From: Rhodoluna sp. KAS3
GTDB taxonomy: Bacteria; Actinomycetota; Actinomycetes; Actinomycetales; Microbacteriaceae
Assembly: GCF_026000575.1 (NCBI RefSeq)
Contig: NZ_AP026910.1
Location: 1 to 64,000, forward strand
Length of the DNA: 64,000 nt
Reading direction: 5' to 3'
In this document: positions 57,461 through 64,000 of the stretch, piece after piece
Position numbering within the stretch: the stretch's first letter is position 1
How the letters are laid out: each line of letters starts with the position of its first letter
Made by a program: the position numbers and the translations under genes
Notes under the pieces: generated by a model
What the model saw: the letters and a program-made list of their open reading frames with translations, nothing else
Databases searched by the model: none
What the model was told of the DNA's origin: nothing

Positions 57461-58624
57461 GTGCTCGTCGCTCTTCTAGAGCCCTCGCTCGGGCAGTCGA
57501 TCGATGCGGCAATGAGGGTTAGAAGAAACGGAAATGTTCCACTCATCGGAGATTATCGGTGGGAGCCAGAGTTCTGGGCTTCTCTAATTGAAAAATATGA
57601 TTCGGCTCCGACTCCTCCAGGGGTAGCCTGGGCGGCATTTAGCGGTGGCAGCACGGGTAGCCCTCGGGTCATTATCCGAACTCATGAATCCTGGCAAAAC
57701 TCTTTTGCGCCACTTAACCAGCTCCTGCAACTAACTGCTGATGACACTTTTTATGCGCCGGGCTCCACAGCTTCTTCAATGACGCTTTTCTCGATTGCCC
57801 ATGCCCAAGATCTTGGGGCAGACCTTGTTCTCGGCGCCTCTGTCGGAGTTCATGCCGCCGACCTATCGGCCGCTACTTTCTTCCACGGCACGAGCACCTC
57901 GTTCGAGCAGGTGCTCGCTCTTTTAGAGCGCGGAAACCCAAGTCAATTACGCGTCGCGTTAGTTGGAGGAGAAAATACCACTCCGCAGTTGCGGGCTCGC
58001 GCACAGGCTCTCGGTATAACAGTGGTTGCTTACTATGGCGCGGCCGAGCTGTCTTTCGTGGCCATAGACCCAGATGGCTGCGGGCTCCAAGCTTTTCCCG
58101 GTGTTGACCTTGAGTTGCGCGATGGCATTCTTTGGTCGCGTTCCCGCTATCAAAGTTTGGGCTATTTGGATGGTGTTGCTGGTGCGCTGCAGAAAGATGA
58201 CGATGGCTGGGCCACTGTCGGCGACATCGCAGTTTGTGAGTCAGTTCACGTTTTAGGAAGCCAGGAAGACCGATACCGAATTTTGGGTCGATCCGACGGT
58301 GCAATACTCACAGCAGGCGCCACCGTGATTCCCGAAGAGGTTGAGGCGGTTCTGAATCAAATCGATGGCGTGCAAGCAAGCGTGGTTTTTGGGCTAGCCA
58401 CGGCCGGCGGCATTTTGGTAGCGGCTCTAATTGAACGGTCACCTCAGAACCCCGCACACAATCTCGAATTCTTCAGGCAACAAACGGTTGCGTCACTTTC
58501 ACCTACCCACCGCCCTAGAATTTGGTTTGAAACCACCGAAATTCCTAGGACTGCCGGCGGAAAAATTGCCCGCAATTTGGTGGCAAAGCTTGCCATGCAA
58601 AAGGCTCTGTCAAAACTCCAGTAG
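57461..58624 (+). CDS. Adenylate-forming acyl-CoA ligase-like protein (MenE/AMP-binding)
   Basis: A 387-aa protein of the ANL superfamily that activates a carboxylic acid as acyl-AMP. Visible motifs are the phosphate loop FSGGSTGSPRVI near residue 60, YYGAAELSF near 191, DGWATVGDIA near 247, GRSDGAILTAGATVIPEEVE near 276 and the C-terminal Lys motif RTAGGKIARN near 367. It is short, lacking much of the usual N-terminal part, as in actinobacterial MenE-like ligases. The GTG start follows AGGAAC. The thiolase gene follows at 31 bases. Confidence 0.82.
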   Translation: MLVALLEPSLGQSIDAAMRVRRNGNVPLIGDYRWEPEFWASLIEKYDSAPTPPGVAWAAFSGGSTGSPRVIIRTHESWQNSFAPLNQLLQLTADDTFYAPGSTASSMTLFSIAHAQDLGADLVLGASVGVHAADLSAATFFHGTSTSFEQVLALLERGNPSQLRVALVGGENTTPQLRARAQALGITVVAYYGAAELSFVAIDPDGCGLQAFPGVDLELRDGILWSRSRYQSLGYLDGVAGALQKDDDGWATVGDIAVCESVHVLGSQEDRYRILGRSDGAILTAGATVIPEEVEAVLNQIDGVQASVVFGLATAGGILVAALIERSPQNPAHNLEFFRQQTVASLSPTHRPRIWFETTEIPRTAGGKIARNLVAKLAMQKALSKLQ

Positions 58625-58655
58625 TTCACTAAATCGGCCAAGAAAGGCTCTGCAC

Positions 58656-59870
58656 TTGCACAAGACTTTGGTTAGCGCCAACACGGCGGTCATTATCGGT
58701 GCCAAACGCACACCGATTTCTACCCGTGGTGGTCGATTAGCTAAGGTGCCGGTCGAGAACTTGGCCGCTGCCGTGATTAGTGCAGTTAGCGCCGAAGCGC
58801 AGAAATCACTCGAAGTGCAAGGGGCTGGGGTGGCTATCGGCGGCGTGTATTTGGGTAACTGTATGGGGCCGGGTGGCAACCTAGGCCGAGTAAGTGCGTT
58901 AGCAGCCGGCCTACCGTTGTCGGTCCCGGCTATGACCATTGATACCCAATGCGGCAGCAGTTTGTCAGCAATCATGACAGCGGCATCAGCCATCGAAAGT
59001 GGTCTGATTCCAAGTGGGCAGCTGGCGATCGCTGGCGGTGCTGAAAGCGCTTCAACGGCTCCAACAAGATCTATCGACGGCGTCGCCTACTCTCGAGCCC
59101 CCTTTGCCCCTGCCGGTTTTCCCGACCCAGACATGGGGCCCGCAGCCCAGGCGCTCGCCGTGAAACACAACATCGCTAGACCAATTCAGGATGCCTACGC
59201 CGTGCGAAGCCATGACCTCGCAAGTGCGTTTGGGGCAAAGGGTGGCTTTGAGCCAGAAATAGCGATGTTGCCAGAGCTTGAAGCTGACGATGCTCCTCGC
59301 GAGGGCATGAGTGCCATGGTCGAGCGTTTCACCGGGCTTTATCCAGACCTGGCCCCGGCCGAGGTTGCCGTGACTGGCGGCAATTCCAGCAGAAACTCAG
59401 ATGGCGCCGCAGCTGTTGCCTTGATTTCAAATGCCGCAAGATCTGCGGGCCAGCCTGGACTGGCCATCGTTGGAATGGTTTCAATCGGGGTAAATCCTGA
59501 ATTGCCAGGAATTGGCCCAGTGGCAGCTGTGACCGAATTGCTGAACCAGTCGGGATTGACCATGGCCGACATCACCGCGTTTGAGATGGTCGAAGCCTTT
59601 GCAGCTCAGACTCTATCGGTGTTGCTGGGCCTTGGTTTGGCTCAGATTGACACCGACCAGCCCAATCAACTCACCGTTGACCCGCGAGTGTGCGCCAACG
59701 GCGGAGCACTGGCGTTGGGTCACCCGTGGGGGGCCAGCGCAGCCGTCAGCGTAGTCAGACTTTTTAGTCGCCTGGTTCGTGGCGGCGCACCAGCTGGGTC
59801 ACTTGGTATCGCAACCGTTGCCGTCGGAGGCGGAATGGGTATGGCCGTATTGGTCGAGGTTGTGCGCTAG
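58656..59870 (+). CDS. Thiolase-family protein with altered active site
   Basis: A 404-aa thiolase-fold protein. The acylation Cys is present (DTQCGSSLSAI, Cys99), as is the GHPWGAS His motif near 350. Two usual catalytic elements differ. The NEAF motif reads MVEAFAAQ (Asn to Val), and the final CIGGG loop reads AVGGGMG (Cys to Ala near 389). It may be a degenerate acyltransferase or condense differently. TTG 58656 is chosen with AAAGG upstream; the open frame reaches back to 58431 inside the ligase gene. It is probably an operon with the ligase. Confidence 0.82.
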   Translation: MHKTLVSANTAVIIGAKRTPISTRGGRLAKVPVENLAAAVISAVSAEAQKSLEVQGAGVAIGGVYLGNCMGPGGNLGRVSALAAGLPLSVPAMTIDTQCGSSLSAIMTAASAIESGLIPSGQLAIAGGAESASTAPTRSIDGVAYSRAPFAPAGFPDPDMGPAAQALAVKHNIARPIQDAYAVRSHDLASAFGAKGGFEPEIAMLPELEADDAPREGMSAMVERFTGLYPDLAPAEVAVTGGNSSRNSDGAAAVALISNAARSAGQPGLAIVGMVSIGVNPELPGIGPVAAVTELLNQSGLTMADITAFEMVEAFAAQTLSVLLGLGLAQIDTDQPNQLTVDPRVCANGGALALGHPWGASAAVSVVRLFSRLVRGGAPAGSLGIATVAVGGGMGMAVLVEVVR

Positions 59871-62218
59871 TAGGTCAGCGTGATCGTGGTCCTTCGATAC
59901 TTGGTTTTCTCGCTCACAGTCGTTTTGCCCAAGGTGGTTCGGCTCGTGATTGATCCAGCCTTCGACATCATGTAGTCACAAACGGCCTGAGCACGGCGCT
60001 TAGCCAAACTCATGTCAATGCTCAGCACCGTTGGCCCCATTGTGTAGCCGGTGCATCGAATCTTCGTTGGGTCAGTCACCGAGTTCAAGAACGCATTCAT
60101 AGAACTCTTCATGGCAGCTGTGAGTTCCCACGAACCGCCAGCAAACCCGCCAACTTCGATGGTGCGGCGCATAGGTGCAACTGTTGGAGTTGGTGTCGGG
60201 GTTGGGCTTGGTGTTGGGTCAACCGTCGGGGTTGGTGTTGGTGTCGGGGTTGGCTCAGCCGCTACGACAAGTTCGTTGGCAGCCGTGATAACTGGGTCCT
60301 CGGTAAAACGCAGAGTCAGTTCGCCAGCACGTTCGGCATTGCCCACAATTCTGGCTGTGTCACCGATGATCTGCCAAGCCGTTGCGCCCTCAACAATCGC
60401 AGAGTTCATCAGGGTAAGCACAATTGGGCTGGCAGCATCCACAACAACTTTCGGAGTAGAAATGTCGTCACCCTTTGACCACGTCACGGCCAGGTTCACA
60501 AAGTACTCGCGTTCATCACTGATGCGCGCCTTGGCAAGTTGGTCGTCCAGAAGTCGCCAGAAGATCACCTCAGTGCCGGCCGCCAGGGCATTGGCCGGAA
60601 TCTGGATGCGCACCGAGTTGTCGGTTCCTGCAGCAACGGTTAGGTCGATGCTTTCATTTGCAACGATGTTCCAGGTCAGCACCTTTGACCGACTGCCCGG
60701 GGTTACACCAAGCAGCGAGTTCTGCACCCATTGGGCGGTCAGAGTTGGGTTCGTTGCCCCAACCGTGTATGTGTCGCCCGCAGCGTAGGGAGTGGCGCCT
60801 TCTTTCCAACCAGTAAACGTAAAGTTAGTGCGGGTTGGTCCGGCCGGCACAGTGAATGTGGCGCCAGCGGTTAACTCAGAGCCAGTTGGTAGTCCTGTTA
60901 CTGGTGCCAACGTTCCTGATTCGTAGGTAAGAGTTCGTGTGGCAACGATTCCGGCCTTTACCGAGATCGGCAAAGAAGCCGCACCAGCACCGAAGGGGTT
61001 AATTGCCCGCAACTTAACTGATGTAACCACGCCGTTGGTTAGGCCCGATACCGTGATTGGTGAGCTGGTTGAAGCTGGGCTTCGAGTAGTCCAGGTCACA
61101 CCATCATCGATGGAGTACGCATAGTTTGTAACTGCAAGGCCACCATCGTTTTCTGGCGGACTGAAGTTGATTGAAACCGAGCCGTCTCCAGCCGCGTAAC
61201 TCTGGTTTGATGGCCTATCCGGGGTGCCGGTAGGCACAACCGAGCGGCCATAGGATGACGCCGAACCGGCAGCATTATTTGCCGTGACTCGAAGCGTATA
61301 GGCGGTTCCGTTGGTCAAACCGGTAACAGTTGAGGTTCTAGAGGTGCCAGGCACGGTGCCAAAAACCTTGAAGGTTGAGTCTGGCTGGCTTGATTCTTTG
61401 TATTCAACTAGATAGTTGTCTACGGCGCCGCCAGCACCTGGGTCCTTCCAGGTCACGGTTACTTGGCGGTCGCCAGGTGATACCGGCAGGTTGGCGTTGC
61501 TCAACGGGTAGCGGAACAGCGCAGCTGCAGCATCCGGTACGTTCCAGGCGCCGTCTGCGATAGCCGGGTTGAATCGGCTGCCGCTGCAAGATACCGAGCA
61601 AGAGTTCTTGATGATGATTCGGCTTGGGTGGTTGTTGCGTAGCGCGGGTGCCCAGGTCAGATTTTGACTCGCAACTTTCATGTCGTCCAGCCTTGCATCG
61701 AACCAGCCACCCGAAATGGCGCCCGATGAACTTTCAAAGCCAGTGAGGTATTTGTGAATAAGCAGGTAGTCGTATTGCAAAACGTCACGCGGGTCTGACA
61801 CCCGGCGGCCGACTGCGACTTCAGCGCCCGGATAATCCAACAGCGCAATGCCGTTTAGAACACCATTCCAGTCTTCTTCGCCGCCACCTTCGGTGCCTCC
61901 GCTGTCCGCGCGATACGGCGAGTTTCCACCCATCGGCACGATGTAGATGTAAGTTTCACCGCTCTCTGGGTAGACGTCCAGAGTCTGGATGTTGTTTACC
62001 TGATCTGGCCAACTCACCATGTTTTGATAGAAGAGCCTTGTGATTTCAGTGTCGTTGCCCATGAAGACGGCAAAGTCGTTGTCGGCCAAAACCTTGAGCT
62101 GAACTTGGTTAAATACCGGTCCGGCAGGCGGCTGCGGCAAGTCGGCAGATGCAGCCGTTGGCACGAGGGCCTGCAGTAGACCCAAAATCAAAGTGAGTAA
62201 GACGGCCTTGAATTTCAT
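59867..62218 (-). CDS. Secreted fibronectin-III and OmpA-like multidomain protein
   Basis: The 783-aa protein has a signal peptide (about 1-25) and an N-terminal domain of unknown type (about 30-230) containing a Cys pair in SCSVSCSGS. Two fibronectin type III domains follow (about 235-330 and 333-425), then a Listeria-Bacteroides-type repeat (TGWKEGATPYAAGDTY to TAQW). A further beta domain and a Pro/Thr repeat linker precede a C-terminal OmpA/MotB-like domain with SLAKRRAQAVCDYM near 745. It probably binds the cell wall and an extracellular ligand. The ligand is unknown. It converges with the thiolase by 4 bases. Confidence 0.82.
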   Translation of the reverse strand: MKFKAVLLTLILGLLQALVPTAASADLPQPPAGPVFNQVQLKVLADNDFAVFMGNDTEITRLFYQNMVSWPDQVNNIQTLDVYPESGETYIYIVPMGGNSPYRADSGGTEGGGEEDWNGVLNGIALLDYPGAEVAVGRRVSDPRDVLQYDYLLIHKYLTGFESSSGAISGGWFDARLDDMKVASQNLTWAPALRNNHPSRIIIKNSCSVSCSGSRFNPAIADGAWNVPDAAAALFRYPLSNANLPVSPGDRQVTVTWKDPGAGGAVDNYLVEYKESSQPDSTFKVFGTVPGTSRTSTVTGLTNGTAYTLRVTANNAAGSASSYGRSVVPTGTPDRPSNQSYAAGDGSVSINFSPPENDGGLAVTNYAYSIDDGVTWTTRSPASTSSPITVSGLTNGVVTSVKLRAINPFGAGAASLPISVKAGIVATRTLTYESGTLAPVTGLPTGSELTAGATFTVPAGPTRTNFTFTGWKEGATPYAAGDTYTVGATNPTLTAQWVQNSLLGVTPGSRSKVLTWNIVANESIDLTVAAGTDNSVRIQIPANALAAGTEVIFWRLLDDQLAKARISDEREYFVNLAVTWSKGDDISTPKVVVDAASPIVLTLMNSAIVEGATAWQIIGDTARIVGNAERAGELTLRFTEDPVITAANELVVAAEPTPTPTPTPTVDPTPSPTPTPTPTVAPMRRTIEVGGFAGGSWELTAAMKSSMNAFLNSVTDPTKIRCTGYTMGPTVLSIDMSLAKRRAQAVCDYMMSKAGSITSRTTLGKTTVSEKTKYRRTTITLTY

Positions 62219-62321
62219 GGCTAACTCCTATCAAAGTCAGAATCCGAATTACATACGGACTCGACTGAATGCTAGGTAGAAATTAGCGGGGCACTGATTT
62301 TTACATACATCTGTTCGTGCT

Positions 62322-62663
62322 CTACGAACGCAGGATTTTCTCCATGGCTCGGCCTTTGGCAAGTTCGTCAACCAACTTGTCCATGTAGCGAATCTTCTGC
62401 ATCAGCGGGTCTTCAATCTCTTCAACTCTCATGCCGCAAATTACCCCGGTGATCAGGCCCGCGTTTGGGTTCAGGCGGGCGCGTTCAAAAAACTCGGTAA
62501 ACGTGGCATCGGTGTTGATTTGTTCTTGAAGTTCTTCAGCGCTAAAACCGGTCAGCCAGCAGATAACTGCATCGAGCTCGGCTTTGGTACGGCCCTTTTT
62601 CTCAACCTTGGTTATGTAAAGCGGGTACACCCTTGAGAACGCCATCGAAAAAACCTTGTGCAT
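62322..62663 (-). CDS. DUF2200 protein
   Basis: The 113-aa cytosolic protein matches DUF2200 by sequence character: [19 protein letters not shown] near residue 13, ICWLTGF near 34 and [32 protein letters not shown] near 75-105. The family function is unknown. It stands alone with its own promoter region, divergent from pdxH. Confidence 0.82.
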   Translation of the reverse strand: MHKVFSMAFSRVYPLYITKVEKKGRTKAELDAVICWLTGFSAEELQEQINTDATFTEFFERARLNPNAGLITGVICGMRVEEIEDPLMQKIRYMDKLVDELAKGRAMEKILRS

Positions 62664-62754
62664 GGGGCCAGTCTATTTTCAGTTTGGGTAAAGGGGTTAG
62701 GTTTATAAAATCAAAGCAAGGATGAGCCCGGGGCTCAACGCGAGAGGTGGGCAC

Positions 62755-63408
62755 GTGGATTCTCTGAATCGCCACGAAGACTATGGCCAAGCAGCGCTTG
62801 ACGAAGCCCACCTGGTAGCTGACCCAATTGAGCAGTTCAAAACTTGGCTGATTGAGGCTGAGGCAGCACAAATTTACGAGCCCAACGCATTTGTGTTGGC
62901 CACCATCGATGCAGAAAACCAATCGCGAGCCCGCACTGTTTTGCTAAAGGGCGTTGACCACCGCGGTTTCTTTTTTGCTACCAATTACCTTTCGCGAAAA
63001 GGTGAAGCGGTCGCCGCAAACCCAAGCGTCAGCGCTGTGTTCGGTTGGTACTCGATGTACCGGCAGGTTTTGATTCAGGGTGTTGCCGAGAAGGTCCAGT
63101 CAACTGAGTCAGATGAATACTTTGCCTCCCGCCCGCACGAATCGCAGGTGGCGGCCTGGTCAAGTCACCAATCGCAGCCAATTGAAAACCGCGCCGCCCT
63201 TGATGCCCAATTCACCGAAGCGCTGGCCAAATTTTCAAACACCGATGTCCCTAGGCCCGATTATTGGGGCGGTTATCGCATCATTCCAACTCGGATTGAG
63301 TTTTGGAAGGGCCGCTCGAATCGCATGCACGACCGAATTGAATATGTTCGAGAGGTGAATGCCGACGGCCAACCTGGCGAGTGGAAAGTTCAGCGACTTC
63401 AACCATGA
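62755..63408 (+). CDS. pdxH: Pyridoxamine 5'-phosphate oxidase
   Basis: An FMN enzyme oxidising pyridoxamine/pyridoxine phosphate to PLP. About 217 aa with FMN- and substrate-contact motifs: RTVLLKGVDHRGFFFATNYLSRKG near residues 62-85, QVLIQGVAEKV near 103 and the C-terminal WGGYRIIPTRIEFWKGRSNRMHDR. GTG 62755 follows GAGAGGTGG. ATG 62722 is an alternative, with a TATAAA box near 62704. It is coupled to the next gene by ATGA. Confidence 0.93.
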   Translation: MDSLNRHEDYGQAALDEAHLVADPIEQFKTWLIEAEAAQIYEPNAFVLATIDAENQSRARTVLLKGVDHRGFFFATNYLSRKGEAVAANPSVSAVFGWYSMYRQVLIQGVAEKVQSTESDEYFASRPHESQVAAWSSHQSQPIENRAALDAQFTEALAKFSNTDVPRPDYWGGYRIIPTRIEFWKGRSNRMHDRIEYVREVNADGQPGEWKVQRLQP

Positions 63409-64000
63409 TGATCGCAGGGGTGGACTTAGCAGCTGAGCCAAAAGGCACAGCCTTGGCCCTGATTGATTGGATTCCTGGTCGCGCAGTGTTGACTGATTTA
63501 CAACTTGGCGTCGCCGACGAGGCCATTGTTGCTGCAGCGACCGGTGTTACCAAGATGGGTATTGACTGTGCCCTTGGTTGGCCCGTCGAGTTCATAAATT
63601 TCGTAAATCTTCAAGCTGAAATCAGCACGGGTTCTCCGCAATTTGATGGCGGAATCGATTGGCGCCGCAAGCTTGCATACCGAGAGACTGACCGGCGCGT
63701 TCGGCAGGTAACTGGCCGTTGGCCATTGAGTGTTTCCACTGATCGCCTTGGCATGACCGCAATGCGCGCAACCGGTTTACTTTCAAAAATGGCTCACCGT
63801 GGAATCCCGATAGATCGCTCGGGGGTGGGCAAGGTCGTCGAAATTTACCCGGCGGCATCGATGCGAATCTGGGGTTTTCAAACCTCGGGTTATCGAGCCT
63901 CACGCGACATTCGAGCCCAGCTTCTCAAATCAGTTTTGGCCGAAGCCCCCTGGCTTGACCTTCAATCCAACACAGAACTGATGATTGAGTCTTGCGATGC
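63405..64000 (+). CDS. DUF429 domain protein, partial at the window end
   Basis: The open reading frame runs uninterrupted from ATG 63405 (in the pdxH stop, ATGA) to the window edge, covering 198 codons. It starts GVDLAAEPKG and includes GIDCALGWPVEF, TDRRVRQVTGRWPLSVSTDR and VEIYPAASMRIWG, matching DUF429. This family has an RNase H-like fold and probable nuclease or hydrolase role that is not established. The C terminus lies beyond 64000. Confidence 0.75.
   Translation, partial: MMIAGVDLAAEPKGTALALIDWIPGRAVLTDLQLGVADEAIVAAATGVTKMGIDCALGWPVEFINFVNLQAEISTGSPQFDGGIDWRRKLAYRETDRRVRQVTGRWPLSVSTDRLGMTAMRATGLLSKMAHRGIPIDRSGVGKVVEIYPAASMRIWGFQTSGYRASRDIRAQLLKSVLAEAPWLDLQSNTELMIESCD

Noticed and set aside
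60051-60788. 245-codon plus-strand open frame with Gly/Val repeats
   Set aside because: It is antisense to the Pro/Thr linker and beta domains of the FN3 protein, and the repeats explain its openness.

Overview
The window looks like the start (position 1 at the origin) of a small, roughly half-GC actinobacterial chromosome, most likely Microbacteriaceae of the freshwater Luna type (Rhodoluna/Aquiluna-like). The order dnaA-dnaN-recF-dciA-gyrB-gyrA-DUF3566-tRNA-Ile-tRNA-Ala, then ppiA-rhomboid-crgA-trpG-pknB-pknA-pbpA-rodA-pstP-fhaB-fhaA, is the classical actinobacterial origin-proximal layout. The lineage name is inference from gene content, compact spacing and base composition; no database search was possible.

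Region 1 (1-10.3 kb) is replication: DnaA boxes lie on both sides of dnaA, followed by the sliding clamp, RecF, the DciA/DUF721 helicase-loader homologue, both gyrase subunits, a small membrane protein and two tRNAs with a readable promoter and terminator. Region 2 (10.4-16.0 kb) is an accessory stretch: an SDR lacking the usual catalytic Tyr, an MFS and a LysE exporter, a His/Met-rich DUF305 lipoprotein, a Gfo/Idh/MocA oxidoreductase and an orphan gamma-type adenine methyltransferase. Region 3 (16.0-27.0 kb) is the cell-wall and division control block: cyclophilin, rhomboid protease, CrgA, a glutamine amidotransferase, and a seven-gene reverse-strand operon in which FHA proteins, a PP2C phosphatase and two PASTA kinases sit with their morphogenetic partners RodA and PbpA.

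Region 4 (27-34.3 kb) holds a small secreted protein, TrhO, an M13 peptidase, a thioesterase and a four-gene extracytosolic flavin redox module (ferric-reductase-like membrane flavoprotein, two FMN-binding proteins, ApbE). Region 5 (34.4-39.1 kb) carries the circularly permuted ATP-grasp/alpha-E/transglutaminase trio, a lipase-like hydrolase and an acetyltransferase. Region 6 (39.1-42.7 kb) has a second orphan methyltransferase and a thiamine importer (ThiB, ThiP) under a TPP riboswitch, with no ThiQ ATPase beside it. Region 7 (42.7-54.5 kb) includes a DHA2 exporter, an M15 carboxypeptidase, a 430-bp repeat-bearing gap, phosphoglucomutase, prephenate dehydratase, a lipid/diacylglycerol kinase, SerS, a HAD phosphatase, tRNA-Ser, an LCP protein and a GH13 glucosidase.

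Region 8 (54.5-57.4 kb) is the most unusual: after tRNA-Ser(GCU) and tRNA-Arg(ACG), the tail of the tRNA-Arg terminator recurs twice downstream, once as an exact 28-bp copy. These copies bracket two genes with no recognisable function and no integrase. Region 9 (57.4-64 kb) has an adenylate-forming ligase, a thiolase with altered active-site residues, a large secreted fibronectin-III/OmpA-like protein, DUF2200, PdxH and a DUF429 gene cut by the window end.
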